Of a DNA stretch of 64,000 nucleotides, positions 1 through 8,692 are shown piece after piece. A program made the position numbers and the translations under genes. The DNA is from SXOA01 sp051004015. GTDB taxonomy: Bacteria > Planctomycetota > Planctomycetia > Pirellulales > Pirellulaceae. The stretch covers positions 1 through 64,000 of the forward strand of contig JBPCKT010000081.1 of NCBI GenBank assembly GCA_051004015.1, written 5' to 3'. Positions within the stretch are counted from its first letter, which is position 1. Every line of letters begins with the position of its first letter. A model generated the notes under the pieces. That model searched no databases. It was not told the DNA's origin and saw only the letters and a list, made by a program, of their open reading frames with translations.

Positions 1-164
1 GAAGGCCGATTGCCATAGCACCGCCGGACACTGTTTCGCTTCAGCTCACGAAAGATCGTGCTGGAATGCCGACCTAAACGCCGGGCAATCTCGGCCTTGG
101 AAACCTTCATCTGCAACCACGCTGATAGTTGCTCACGTTCACGCGCTGTAAAATGCGTTGCCAT
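1..164 (-). CDS. IS30-family transposase, N-terminal part (runs off the left edge)
   Basis: The minus strand opens with MATHFTAREREQLSAWLQ and continues to the window edge (54 residues visible). The stretch KAEIARRLGRHSSTIFREL is the helix-turn-helix typical of the start of IS30-family transposases, which bind the element ends and cut and join DNA through a DDE domain that would lie to the left. The start is the ATG whose complement is at 162-164. A 13-bp inverted repeat overlaps this start. Only the DNA-binding part is visible, so whether the element is intact cannot be judged. Confidence 0.8.
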   Translation of the reverse strand, partial: MATHFTAREREQLSAWLQMKVSKAEIARRLGRHSSTIFRELKRNSVRRCYGNRP

Positions 165-224
165 CGTTGGGACTCCGTGCGAAGGACCGCTTCACACTGG
201 TCATTCAAACCTCCCAACGATGGC
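160..224. repeat. 13-bp inverted repeat across the transposase start
   Basis: GCCATCGTTGGGA at 160-172 is matched by its exact reverse complement at 212-224, 39 bases apart. The left arm covers the transposase start codon. It may be a hairpin limiting transposase translation, or one arm may belong to the terminal inverted repeat of the IS. The other end of the element is outside the window, so this cannot be decided. Confidence 0.6.
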
Positions 225-466
225 CCTTTCAACCACACGCTTTAGGCTTGCTAGCCTTGCAATTGCATTTTGACGTCGCCGAATGGGTCGGAATTATTTG
301 GCGCGGGCAATCGCCCGGTTAGGGCGACAGCCCGCGGCGCAACTGCCTGGAAGGAGAGAGGATGCGGCAATCCGCCGCATCCAAACTGGCTTGGAAAGGA
401 CAGGAATAACGCCGAGCTGCCCGCCGCTCATGACCCGGCGGGACGATCCCGGGGGGGCCATTGCCC
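165..466. other. Intergenic stretch with one strong hairpin
   Basis: No convincing gene lies here. A perfect 9-bp stem with a 5-base loop sits at 360-382 (GGATGCGGC / GCCGCATCC), about 85 bases past the stop of the minus-strand DapA-like gene. It could end that transcript, but no T-run follows on that strand. Short open frames in this stretch have no recognisable content. Confidence 0.4.
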
Positions 467-1486
467 TTAAGCCATTCCTCGCTTCTTCAGCTCTCCCACC
501 ACACCCTGCACTATCTTGGCGATGTGCTCGGGGTCGACGCTGCTTGCCACACGGCAACCGCCGGCGGGCTCGCTCGTAAAACCCTCGGCGGCGAGCAGGC
601 ACTGGAGTTGGTCGCTGAGTTTGGCGAGTTGCTGCTCTTGCACGGCCGACCTCGGCTGGCGGCTGGGGCCGGGTTCGATGCCGCGGAGCTTGAGGGCGGC
701 GCGGAAGCCGTCGGGGAATTCGGCGCTGTAGAGCATGGTATCAAACAGCGGCAGCAGGCGGTATTGCAGGTCGCGGGCCTCGTCGATTTTGCCCGCCATC
801 GTCAGGTCGAAGAGCTTGCGGGTGATTTCCGGGGCGACGCCGCTGGTCGCGTTCGTGCCACCGTCGCAGCCGATGAGGAGCATCGGCATCAGGGCCGCGT
901 CCCAGCCGGTGAGGAAGGCGAAATCGGGGCGGACCGGGCGGACCGCGGCAATCATCCGCATCATGTGCGGCAGGTCGCCGGAGGAATCCTTGATGGCGAC
1001 GACGCGGGGGCATTCCTCGGCCAGCTTCAGCACCGTGGGCACGTCGATGGGGCTGGCGAACATCGGGATGTTGTAGAGCGTCACGTCGATCGGCGTGTTG
1101 TCCGCGATCTCCTTAAAGTATGCGTACACCCCCGCCGGTGAGAGCTTGAAATAAAACGGCGAGACGATGGCCACCGCCCGGCAGCCGAGACGATGGTAGT
1201 ACTCGCAGGCCTTGATGGTTTCCTTGGTGTTGGCTTCCGCGGCCCCGGCCAGGATCGGCACCCGTCCGCGAGCCTGGTCGGCGATGATCTCGATGATCCG
1301 CCGCCGCTCCTCCGCCGTGAACCTTGTGAACTCCCCCGTCGAGCCGTTGGGATACAGGCCATGCACGCCGTGGTCGATCAGCCAGTCCACATACCGCCGC
1401 GTCTCCGCTTCATTGATCTCGCCGTCGGGGAGCAGCGGGACGATGTTGGGGGTGAAGATGCCGCGGAGTCGGGAGGAGGAGGCCAT
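467..1486 (-). CDS. DapA-family class I aldolase/lyase
   Basis: This 339-residue protein belongs to the dihydrodipicolinate synthase / N-acetylneuraminate lyase family of (beta/alpha)8 Schiff-base enzymes that act on pyruvate or related 2-oxoacids. Visible landmarks are NGSTGE at 47-52, the conserved Tyr in LYNIP (Tyr138) and the Schiff-base Lys in AIKDSS (Lys166). It is some 40 residues longer than a usual DapA because of a C-terminal extension. No lysine-pathway genes are nearby, and planctomycetes carry many DapA paralogues, so a sugar-acid or sialic-acid-type substrate is as likely as dihydrodipicolinate. It is divergent from the next gene across a 200-bp gap. Confidence 0.9.
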   Translation of the reverse strand: MASSSRLRGIFTPNIVPLLPDGEINEAETRRYVDWLIDHGVHGLYPNGSTGEFTRFTAEERRRIIEIIADQARGRVPILAGAAEANTKETIKACEYYHRLGCRAVAIVSPFYFKLSPAGVYAYFKEIADNTPIDVTLYNIPMFASPIDVPTVLKLAEECPRVVAIKDSSGDLPHMMRMIAAVRPVRPDFAFLTGWDAALMPMLLIGCDGGTNATSGVAPEITRKLFDLTMAGKIDEARDLQYRLLPLFDTMLYSAEFPDGFRAALKLRGIEPGPSRQPRSAVQEQQLAKLSDQLQCLLAAEGFTSEPAGGCRVASSVDPEHIAKIVQGVVGELKKRGMA

Positions 1487-1528
1487 TGTTTCGGAGAGGT
1501 CGAGGTGGATCGTAATTCGGTATTCTTA

Positions 1529-1577
1529 AGGTACTCAGTACTGAGTACTAAGTACTCAGTACTCCGTACCAAGTACA
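1529..1577. repeat. AGTACT palindromic repeat, copy 1
   Basis: A tract built from overlapping GTACTnAGTAC palindromes, containing AGGTACTCAGTACTGAGTAC followed by further GTACT units. It fills the gap between the divergent DapA-like gene and the membrane glycosyltransferase gene. Related tracts occur at 42541-42591 and 45419-45446. Confidence 0.85.
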
Positions 1578-1686
1578 CTAGACCGCATAACCAGTAGAAT
1601 TAGCGCCTCCGGCAGCGTCCAGGGGCAGTCGCTTCTGTAACATAGCCCACGGTACGCCCTTCGCCGTCCCTCACAAGCAGCAACCC

Positions 1687-3993
1687 GTGTCTCAATCCCA
1701 CGGCAAATCGAAGCCCAACTCCGCCCGAGCTGCTGCCGACGACGAGCCGCCCCAGGTTTCGGCGCAGTCCAAAGCAGCCGCACCATCCTCGCCTCTTTCG
1801 TGGTTGCTGGCGGCAGGAGCGGGCGCGGCGACGGTCGTGTACTTGCTGTTTTTCCTTGGGCAGGATTTGCTGCCACAAGCCGACCGCTCCTTTCCACGAT
1901 TTCTGCTCTTCACGAACCTGCTCACTCCCGATGATGTGGCGAAGGAATGGGTGGAAGGGAATTGGCGAAACTTCATGGTGGTGGACCGTTGGAAGATTGT
2001 ACTTTGTACCGCGGGACTCCTGTGTTATCTCGCTTATACATTTGGCATGGTCCTGGTGCAAAGCCGATTCGACTGGAGCCGACTCGAAGTGGCGTTATTC
2101 TCGCAGGGAGTTGGTTTGCAATTCCTATCGCTCATGATTCTGTCGTGGGGGTTGTTCTTCGGTTTTCAAGTCAAATACATCCTGGTGGCCTTCGGTCCGC
2201 TGATCATCGTCTTCTTGGCGTGTCACGTACGTCTGAACCGCCATGCCGGCACCAAGGACGCGGCCATCCTCGGTGAAAACAAGTTCGAGCCGCACATCAG
2301 CCGCCTGGGTTCCGCATATTCTTGGGCTCTGCGGATTGTGCTGTCGCTGCTCACACTTGCTATTGTCCTGGGGGCGATGCTGCCTCCCTGGGATTTCGAT
2401 GTCCGGGAATACCATCTGCAAGTGCCCAAAGAATGGTTTCTGCAAGGCGGCGTGACTTTCCTGCCGCACAATGTTTACGGCAATATGCCCTTGGGCGCGG
2501 AGATGCACTCTCTTCTAATGACGGCCCAATTTGTGCGCGACTCGCCCACCTCCTGGCGGGTCATTTGGTGGAGCGGATTGACCGGAAAAACGATCATGGC
2601 CTGCTACGGCCCACTTACCGCTCTGGCGCTGTATGCCGCTGGCAGGCGTTTCTTCTCGCCGCTTGCGGGGCTGGCGGCGGCAGCGGTGTATCTGTCGTGC
2701 CCCTGGGTGGTTCATGTTTGCGTGAATGGGCTCAACGAAAGCGCTTTCGGTTTCTACCTGTTCACTGCCGTCTATGCGGCTCTTCCCTTTCGCGATGGTC
2801 GTCGTGCCGCGGGGCTGTCCGGCTTTCTGGCGGGGGCCGCCGCGTCCTGCAAGTATCCCGCCCTCTTATTTGTCGTATTGCCGCTGGCCATTTATCTGCT
2901 CATCGCGGACTTGGATTGGAAGGACGCGAATTGGAAGGAGCAAAGTCGGCGTATCGTGCAGCAGCTCGCTTGGAGGCGCCTGGCGGTATTCTTGGCGTGC
3001 ATGCTCGTCAGTTGCGGCCTGTGGTACGCCAAGAACTGGGTGCTCACGGGCAATCCTGTTTACCCGCTGATGTCCAGCGTTTTCGGTGGCACGACTCGTA
3101 CTCCGGAAAAATCCGCGCAGTGGAACCAGGCCCATCGGCCCCCTCCCTACACGCTTGGAAACCTCGCCGGCTCCGCTGCTGAAATCGGCTGGAAAGATCC
3201 CTTCCAAAGCCCGCTGATGATTCCGCTCACAACGCTCGGCATCGCCGTCCTGGCCGTTGGTGCAATTCAGAATCGCAAGTCCCCCTCTTCTTCCACTCTG
3301 CACTCTCCGCTCTGCACTCTGCACTCTCTGCACGTTCTCACCGTCACCACCCTCCTCCTCCTCTTCTTCCTCGCCGCCTGGTGGCTCTGCACGCATCGGC
3401 TGGTACGCTTTCTCGTCCCCGCGATTCCGCTGGCGGCGCTGCTGGCGGGCGCAGGCGTCGAATATGCGAGGAGAAAGCCGCTGGGGTATGTCGTTGCCGG
3501 GCTGATGGTCGTCGGCCTGACCTACAACCTGCTGATGGCCCCTTCCCGCTTCGTGGGAGACAACCGCTGGTTTGTCTCTCTAGAGCGGCTGCGGACCGAT
3601 GAGCCGCGAGACGATCAGCAAGTTTCACGTGTCAAAGCGGCTCACCTCTGGCTCAACGCCAACGTGAAGCCTGGCGAAGCCGTCCTCAGCGTGGGGGATG
3701 CCGCTGTCTTCGATTTGGAAATGCCGGTGTTCTATAACACCTGCTTTGACGATTGTCTGCTGGTGAACTGGACGGAAGGCAAAACGCCCGAGCAGCGGCG
3801 GGAAGAGTTGAGGAGCCGGCAGGTCGCCTACGTCTACTTCGATGAAGAGGAATTCAACCGCTACACCAGCCAGGGGAACTACGGCTACGATCCGCGTTTC
3901 TCACCGAAGCTGCTCGACGAGCTAGTAGTGCAAGGCGTTCTGAAGCTGCCATTGCCCGACGCTCCGCCAAAGATTTATCCCGTCGCTCCGTGA
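1687..3993 (+). CDS. Polytopic membrane protein, GT-C glycosyltransferase-like
   Basis: A 768-residue protein with many hydrophobic segments, a cytoplasmic-looking Ala/Ser-rich N-terminus and a soluble C-terminal part. The loop near residues 233-248 (PPWDFDVREYHLQ) resembles the first extracytoplasmic loop of GT-C transferases of the PMT/ArnT type, where an acidic residue is catalytic. These enzymes move sugars from lipid-linked donors to lipids, proteins or glycans on the outer face of the membrane. The start taken is GTG at 1687. A low-complexity pyrimidine tract at 3281-3332 is translated in frame inside the membrane region. Its end overlaps the convergent VanZ-like gene by 19 bp. Donor and acceptor are unknown. 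Confidence 0.75.
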   Translation: MSQSHGKSKPNSARAAADDEPPQVSAQSKAAAPSSPLSWLLAAGAGAATVVYLLFFLGQDLLPQADRSFPRFLLFTNLLTPDDVAKEWVEGNWRNFMVVDRWKIVLCTAGLLCYLAYTFGMVLVQSRFDWSRLEVALFSQGVGLQFLSLMILSWGLFFGFQVKYILVAFGPLIIVFLACHVRLNRHAGTKDAAILGENKFEPHISRLGSAYSWALRIVLSLLTLAIVLGAMLPPWDFDVREYHLQVPKEWFLQGGVTFLPHNVYGNMPLGAEMHSLLMTAQFVRDSPTSWRVIWWSGLTGKTIMACYGPLTALALYAAGRRFFSPLAGLAAAAVYLSCPWVVHVCVNGLNESAFGFYLFTAVYAALPFRDGRRAAGLSGFLAGAAASCKYPALLFVVLPLAIYLLIADLDWKDANWKEQSRRIVQQLAWRRLAVFLACMLVSCGLWYAKNWVLTGNPVYPLMSSVFGGTTRTPEKSAQWNQAHRPPPYTLGNLAGSAAEIGWKDPFQSPLMIPLTTLGIAVLAVGAIQNRKSPSSSTLHSPLCTLHSLHVLTVTTLLLLFFLAAWWLCTHRLVRFLVPAIPLAALLAGAGVEYARRKPLGYVVAGLMVVGLTYNLLMAPSRFVGDNRWFVSLERLRTDEPRDDQQVSRVKAAHLWLNANVKPGEAVLSVGDAAVFDLEMPVFYNTCFDDCLLVNWTEGKTPEQRREELRSRQVAYVYFDEEEFNRYTSQGNYGYDPRFSPKLLDELVVQGVLKLPLPDAPPKIYPVAP
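3281..3332. repeat. CTCTGCACTC low-complexity tract inside a coding region
   Basis: A pyrimidine-rich tract of CTCTGCACTC-type units lies in frame in the GT-C-like gene and encodes the odd peptide SSSTLHSPLCTLHSLH. Similar purine/pyrimidine tracts occur in non-coding DNA at 29443-29533, 42509-42537 and 39769-39800. Confidence 0.6.
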
Positions 3994-4376
3994 GCGCGGG
4001 GACGTGGGCCGAACAACTTCATCGCCAGCGCGAAAAGCAGCGTCCCCGCGATCGCACCGCAAATGTCCGCCAGCCAGTCCAGCGGATCGGCGGTCCGGTT
4101 CGTGAACTTCTGCGTCAGCTCGTCGAGAATGCCGTAACAAGCCGCCAGCCCTACCACTCCCGCATAAAGAACCGGTCCTGTCCTGCGGAAGCAAGCGACA
4201 CAGGCGCAAAGCAGAATCGCCAGACCGACAAACGCCCCGAAGTGAAAGACCTTGTCCCTGTGCCCCCCGCCGTGAATCACGCTGCCGGGCATATGTGTCC
4301 CCAGAAAAATCACCAACCAGTACGCAGCCGTCCCCGCCATGAGCAGCAGGGTGCGGATTTTCCAGGGGGTGGGCAT
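3975..4376 (-). CDS. VanZ-like membrane protein
   Basis: A 133-residue protein with four hydrophobic segments. It shows the VanZ-family pattern: HRDKVFHFGAF in the second segment, then GILDELTQKFTNRTADPLDW followed by a Gly-rich last helix. VanZ of the vancomycin cluster gives low-level teicoplanin resistance, but most family members have no known role and occur near envelope genes. Here it lies among envelope glycan genes (GT-C-like protein and epimerase). It is convergent with the GT-C-like gene and overlaps its end by 19 bp. Confidence 0.85.
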   Translation of the reverse strand: MPTPWKIRTLLLMAGTAAYWLVIFLGTHMPGSVIHGGGHRDKVFHFGAFVGLAILLCACVACFRRTGPVLYAGVVGLAACYGILDELTQKFTNRTADPLDWLADICGAIAGTLLFALAMKLFGPRPRAHGATG

Positions 4377-4467
4377 GCTGCTTGGGTCTCTGCCGGGAGG
4401 GGGCCGGAAAGTATATCATGGCTCACAGTGATTTCGCGCGACGGAGCGGGACAGCGGGGAGCCTCTG

Positions 4468-5418
4468 ATGACGGTTCTGGTTACCGGCGGTGCGGGTTTT
4501 ATCGGCAGCCACTTGGTGCGGCGGCTGCTGGACCAGACGGAGCACGCCGTCGTCATCCTCGACAACTTCAACGACTACTACGACCCGCGGCTGAAGCGTG
4601 CCAATGCCGCCCTCTTCGAAATCGAGCCCCGCGTCAGCCTGGTGGAAGACGATTTTCGCGATGCCAATCTCTGCGAGGCCCTCTTCGCCCGCTGCCGCAT
4701 CAGCCACGTCATTCACCTGGGGGCCTATCCCGGCGTGCCCTACAGCCTGAAAGAGCCGCAGCTTTACATCGACGCGAACATCACTGGCACCGCTGTGCTG
4801 CTGGACACCGCCCGTCGGCACGAGGTCGAGCGGTTCCTGTTCGCGTCGTCTTCCACCGTCTACGGCCGTGGAGCGCAGTCGCCATTCGTCGAAGACGCCG
4901 CGCTCGGCATCCCCGCTAGCCCATACGGCGCGACCAAACGTGCCGCGGAGCTGCTCGGTTTCACGTGGGCTCAGCTTTACGGCCTGGCGTTCACGTCGCT
5001 GCGGTTCTTCAACGTCTACGGCCCGCGCCTTCGCCCGGAGCTGGCCCTGGCGGTCTTCACGCGGAAAATTCTGGCCGGAGAGCCGCTGCCGCTCTATGGC
5101 GACGGCAGCGTGCTGCGAGATTTCACACACATTAGCGACGTTTGCGCCGGAGTGATTTCCGCCATGACCGCCCCCGGCATCGCCGGGCAGTCCATCAACC
5201 TCGGCCACAATGAGCCGGTGCAAATGCTCCGTCTCATCCGCCTCATCGAGCAGGCCGCCGGCAAAAAAGCTGACATTGAATTCCATCCGCCCCGCGCGGA
5301 AGACATGCCTCTCACCTGTGCCGACCTCACCAAGGCCCGCCGCCTGCTCGGCTACGAACCCCGCCTGCCGATTGAAGAGGGGGTGCGGGAGTATGTAGAG
5401 TGGGCCAAGGTGGGGTAG
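4468..5418 (+). CDS. NAD-dependent sugar-nucleotide epimerase, UDP-glucuronate 4-epimerase-like
   Basis: A 316-residue extended short-chain dehydrogenase. The Rossmann motif GGAGFIGSH is at residues 7-15, the catalytic SPYGATK has Tyr153 and Lys157, and RFFNVYGPR follows. DNFNDYYDPRLK and the AYPGVPYS region are typical of UDP-glucuronate 4-epimerases (GalE/WbpP-like group), which supply UDP-galacturonate for surface polysaccharides. The start is supported by GGGGAG eight bases upstream. Substrate cannot be fixed from sequence; UDP-glucose 4-epimerase is the main alternative. Confidence 0.9.
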   Translation: MTVLVTGGAGFIGSHLVRRLLDQTEHAVVILDNFNDYYDPRLKRANAALFEIEPRVSLVEDDFRDANLCEALFARCRISHVIHLGAYPGVPYSLKEPQLYIDANITGTAVLLDTARRHEVERFLFASSSTVYGRGAQSPFVEDAALGIPASPYGATKRAAELLGFTWAQLYGLAFTSLRFFNVYGPRLRPELALAVFTRKILAGEPLPLYGDGSVLRDFTHISDVCAGVISAMTAPGIAGQSINLGHNEPVQMLRLIRLIEQAAGKKADIEFHPPRAEDMPLTCADLTKARRLLGYEPRLPIEEGVREYVEWAKVG

Positions 5419-5435
5419 GCTACCAGCCTGCCCAG
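5410..5435. repeat. GTGGGGTAGGC hairpin repeat, copy 1
   Basis: GTGGGGTAGGCTACCAGCCT plus GCCCAG straddles the stop codon of the epimerase gene. The core GGCTaCCAGCC is palindromic. Related copies are at 23500-23554 (inverted pair) and 39740-39765, always just after a gene. Confidence 0.7.
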
Positions 5436-5478
5436 AAAAACCAATTCCTGTAATTCCTTCTTCGAATGGAGAATTATC

Positions 5479-6162
5479 ATGCGTCATTTTCACCTCCTGA
5501 CGGCCATCGTCTTGGCAGTCACGGTTGGCCCTGTCTTCGCGGAACCGCCTGCGAAGGATAAGCCCAAGGAGCCGGAGTGGAAAAGCCTCTTTGACGGCAA
5601 AGAGCTGGGCAAATGGAAAAGCACCGACTTCGGCGGCCAAGGCGAAGTGAAAGTTGAGAAAGGGGAGCTGATCCTGGAATTGGGCGAGCCGCTTACCGGC
5701 GTCACTTGGCAAAAGAAAGATGAGCTGCCGACCGACAACTTCGAAATCACGCTGGAAGCCATGAAGCTCAAGGGAGACGACTTTTTCTGCGGTTTGACCT
5801 TCCCCGTCCGCAAATCCCACTGCAGCCTCATTTGCGGCGGTTGGGGGGGCGGTGTGGTCGGCATCTCCAGCATCAACAACTTTGACGCCTCGGAGAACGA
5901 GACAACGAAGTACCAGGAATTCAAGAAGGACAAGTGGTACAAAGTCCGCGTCCGCGTGGCCGACGACAAAATTCAAGCCTGGATCGACGACGACCAGCTC
6001 GTCGACGTGGAGCTGAAAGACAAAAAAATCTCCACCCGCTTTGAGGTCGATCTCTCCCAGCCGCTCGGTATCTCCGCCTATCGCACCAAGGCGGCTTTGA
6101 GGAATATCAGAATTCGCAAGGTCGAGCCGGGGGAGGTGGAGAAGAAGGAAGAGAAGAAGTAG
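5479..6162 (+). CDS. Secreted DUF1080 (3-keto-disaccharide hydrolase-like) protein
   Basis: A 227-residue protein with a Sec signal peptide (cleavage expected after VGPVFA) and a DUF1080 domain starting at KSLFDGKELGKWKS, a family hallmark. The fold is a concanavalin-like jelly roll; some members hydrolyse 3-keto-glycosides and others are thought to bind glycans outside the cell. The charged C-terminal tail ends in a Lys/Glu run. It is followed by an esterase gene 38-89 bp downstream, depending on the start used there, so the two may be co-transcribed. Confidence 0.9.
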   Translation: MRHFHLLTAIVLAVTVGPVFAEPPAKDKPKEPEWKSLFDGKELGKWKSTDFGGQGEVKVEKGELILELGEPLTGVTWQKKDELPTDNFEITLEAMKLKGDDFFCGLTFPVRKSHCSLICGGWGGGVVGISSINNFDASENETTKYQEFKKDKWYKVRVRVADDKIQAWIDDDQLVDVELKDKKISTRFEVDLSQPLGISAYRTKAALRNIRIRKVEPGEVEKKEEKK

Positions 6163-6203
6163 CCACGGATGAAACACGGAAGGACACGGAAGGACACGGA
6201 TGA
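6163..6203. repeat. CACGGA tandem repeat
   Basis: Directly after the DUF1080 stop codon, three GGA(A)CACGGA-type units follow one another (CCACGGATGAAACACGGAAG, then GACACGGAAGGACACGGATG). Similar CACGGA tracts are common between genes of some large bacterial genomes. The tract lies just before the first possible start of the next gene. Confidence 0.6.
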
Positions 6204-6250
6204 TTCCACTGCTTCAATCATTTTTCTGTCCTCCATTTTTCTGTCACATC

Positions 6251-7324
6251 ATGCTTTCGCTCCGACTTGGCTATCTGCTTGGTTGCGTCCTAACTTGTGT
6301 CGCAGTTCAGGCGGCGGAAGAGGCTCCTGCTTACCCCGAGCATCAAGACCTGTCCTATTACCTCGGCGCCTCCGGCCAGAAGCTGGCGATTAAGACCAAG
6401 GAGGACTGGCAAATTCGTCGCGGGCATATTTTGGCTAACCTCCACAAAGTGATGGGGAACCTGCCGCGGCCGGAGAAGCCAGTGCCGCTGGAAATGAAGG
6501 TGTTGGAAGAGACCAAGGTCGGCGACCTGGTCCGCAAGAAAATCTCCTACCACACAGACAGCAAAGAGCAGGTCGTCACCGCCTATCTCTTCCTCCCGCC
6601 CGGAGACGCCAAAGTGCCGGCGATCCTTTGTCTCCATCAAACCACCGGCATCGGCAAAGGGGAGCCCGCGGGGCTGGGGGGAAATCCGAACTTGAACTAC
6701 GCACTGCACCTGGCCCAGCGGGGTTACATTGCGCTCGCCCCGGACTATCCGTCGTTCGGCGATTACAAATACGACTTCGATCCCAAGCACGGCTACAAAA
6801 GCGGGTCGATGAAGGCCATTTACGACAACGTGCGATCCATCGACCTGCTAGAGTCCTTGCCACGAGTCAACGCCGACCGCATCGGCTGCATCGGCCATTC
6901 GCTCGGCGGCCACAACACCATTTTCACTGCCGTCCACGACACCCGCATCAAAGTAGCCGTCAGCAACTGCGGCTTCACGCGGTTCCACAAGTACTATGAG
7001 GGAAAGCTGGCTGGCTGGACGAGCGCCCGCTACATGCCGCTGATTGCCAGCGAGTACGGCAATAGTCCCGACAAGGTCCCCTTCGACTTTCCCGAGCTCA
7101 TCGCTGCCTTCGCTCCGCGGGCCTTTCTCGCCAGTTCCCCCGTGGGTGACAGCAACTTTGAAGTCAGCGGCGTCAAAGATACCATCGCTGCCGCCAAGCC
7201 AGTCTTCAAACTGCTAGGTGCGGAAGATAACCTTGCCGCCAACTTTCCCAACTGCGCCCACGACTTCCCCGAAGACGTCCGTAAAGTCGCCTACGACTTC
7301 CTCGACAAACATCTCAAGAAGTAA
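6251..7324 (+). CDS. Secreted alpha/beta hydrolase (acetyl-xylan-esterase / dienelactone-hydrolase type)
   Basis: From the ATG at 6251 the protein is 357 residues with a clean Sec signal (MLSLRLGYLLGCVLTCVAVQ, cleavage near AAEE). An upstream in-frame ATG at 6200 would add 17 residues inside and after a CACGGA repeat, and is less likely. The nucleophile elbow is GHSLGG (Ser about residue 217), and a late NCAHDFPED holds the likely catalytic His. The fold belongs to the alpha/beta hydrolases that planctomycetes export to deacylate polysaccharides. Location beside DUF1080 and a uronate isomerase-like gene fits polysaccharide use. Confidence 0.85.
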   Translation: MLSLRLGYLLGCVLTCVAVQAAEEAPAYPEHQDLSYYLGASGQKLAIKTKEDWQIRRGHILANLHKVMGNLPRPEKPVPLEMKVLEETKVGDLVRKKISYHTDSKEQVVTAYLFLPPGDAKVPAILCLHQTTGIGKGEPAGLGGNPNLNYALHLAQRGYIALAPDYPSFGDYKYDFDPKHGYKSGSMKAIYDNVRSIDLLESLPRVNADRIGCIGHSLGGHNTIFTAVHDTRIKVAVSNCGFTRFHKYYEGKLAGWTSARYMPLIASEYGNSPDKVPFDFPELIAAFAPRAFLASSPVGDSNFEVSGVKDTIAAAKPVFKLLGAEDNLAANFPNCAHDFPEDVRKVAYDFLDKHLKK

Positions 7325-7363
7325 CTCCGCTTTCCGCTCTCCCCTTTCCGCTGTGATCTCCCC

Positions 7364-8647
7364 ATGTCCCTCGATCTCCGCCGCCGCATCTTTGACGCCC
7401 TGGACGCCCTCGTTCTCATCGACCCCCACACGCACATCAATCCCCTCTCGCCGGCCTCGACCACGCTGGCGGACATCCTTGGCTACCACTACTACACCGA
7501 GTTGGCTCATTCCGCCGGGATGCCCAAAGATGAGATCGAAGAGGCGGGGCTCGACCCGAAGGAGAAGGTGCGCCGGCTGATTTTGAACTGCGGGCCGATA
7601 AACAATACGATTCAGTACAGTTGGCTGGTGGAAATGGCCCAGAAGTTTTTTGGCTTCACGGACGAGCGCGTGACGCTGCAAAACTGGGAACCGCTCTACG
7701 ATGCCGCTGCTGCTAAAATGGCCTCGCCGGATTGGCCGCAGCAGGTGCTGGTGCAGAGCAAGCTGGAGGCGGTCTTTCTGACCAACGACTTTGACGACCC
7801 GCTGGCGGGCTTTGATACGAGCATTTACGTCCCTTGCCTGCGGACAGACGACCTGGTGTTCCACTTGTGCAAGCCTGAAGTCCGCAATCGTCTGGCCAGC
7901 TTCACGCGCATCGAAGCGACTACCGCGGAGAGCGTGCGGCGAGCCCTTGCCGCACTGTTCAACCACTTCAAGGCGAACAATGCCCGGGCTTGCGCCATTT
8001 CACTGCCGCCCGACTTTTCACCGACAAGGATCAGCGAGGCCCGGGCCAACACGGCACTTTCCGCCCTCAATCAGCATGGAAACGCGTCCAGTGATGCCGA
8101 CAAGCGGGCGGCGGGAAGCTTCGTTTTCTGGACTCTCGCCGAGATGTGCGCGGAACACGACCTGCCCTTCGATCTGATGATTGGCGTGAACCGCGGCGTC
8201 TACGAAGCCGGCGTTCATCAAGGGCGTGACCTCTACGACAGCCGCGTCTCGCTGATTCAGTACAAGCAGCTCTTCAACGCCTTTCCGCAGGTCACCTTCC
8301 CGATCTCCGTCCTGGCCAGCGTGACCAACCAGGAGCTGACGAGCTACGCCTGGATTTTCCCGAACGTCGTGACCAATGGCCACTGGTGGTACAGCAACAC
8401 GCCGACGTTCATCGAGCACGACCTCGCCTGCCGCCTGGAAGCGGTGCCGCGGACGAAGCAGATCGGCTACTACAGCGACATGTACAAGCTGGAGTTCGCC
8501 CTGCCGAAATTTGCCATGTACAAGCGGATTCTCGCCAAGGTCCTGGCCGAGCGCTTCTGCATCGACCGCGATTGGAGCGAAGAACGGGCGGTCGACTTCG
8601 GCCGGCAGATTTTGCGCGGGAACGTGGAAGCGATTTTCTATAGGTAG
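7364..8647 (+). CDS. Amidohydrolase-superfamily protein, uronate isomerase-like
   Basis: A 427-residue cytoplasmic protein. DPHTHIN at 20-26 gives the metal-binding HxH pair, and VVTNGHWWYSN plus the C-terminal arrangement resemble UxaC-type glucuronate/galacturonate isomerases, which interconvert uronates and 2-ketouronates. Homology to UxaC is partial, so another amidohydrolase activity is possible. It follows the esterase by 39 bp and starts at ATG 7364. Together with the DUF1080 protein and the esterase it suggests use of uronate-containing glycans. Confidence 0.8.
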   Translation: MSLDLRRRIFDALDALVLIDPHTHINPLSPASTTLADILGYHYYTELAHSAGMPKDEIEEAGLDPKEKVRRLILNCGPINNTIQYSWLVEMAQKFFGFTDERVTLQNWEPLYDAAAAKMASPDWPQQVLVQSKLEAVFLTNDFDDPLAGFDTSIYVPCLRTDDLVFHLCKPEVRNRLASFTRIEATTAESVRRALAALFNHFKANNARACAISLPPDFSPTRISEARANTALSALNQHGNASSDADKRAAGSFVFWTLAEMCAEHDLPFDLMIGVNRGVYEAGVHQGRDLYDSRVSLIQYKQLFNAFPQVTFPISVLASVTNQELTSYAWIFPNVVTNGHWWYSNTPTFIEHDLACRLEAVPRTKQIGYYSDMYKLEFALPKFAMYKRILAKVLAERFCIDRDWSEERAVDFGRQILRGNVEAIFYR

Positions 8648-8692
8648 CTAGTAGTAACCCGCTTCAGCGGGTTAACCGGCTAAAGCCGGTTA
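8648..8692. terminator. Double hairpin between convergent genes
   Basis: AACCCGCTTCAGCGGGTT and AACCGGCTAAAGCCGGTT are two adjacent perfect hairpins, framed by GTAGT / ACTAC at 8651 and 8690. They fill the gap between the uronate isomerase-like gene and the minus-strand oppD. The position suits a bidirectional terminator, although no U-run follows; it may equally be a dispersed repeat. Confidence 0.55.

Noticed and set aside
461..1141. A 226-codon plus-strand frame opposite the DapA-like gene
   Set aside because: It is the antisense shadow of a gene with full family motifs; its translation has no recognisable content.
4423..6177. A 584-codon minus-strand frame across the epimerase and DUF1080 genes
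   Set aside because: It covers two well-supported plus-strand genes and has a composition typical of antisense frames in GC-rich DNA.
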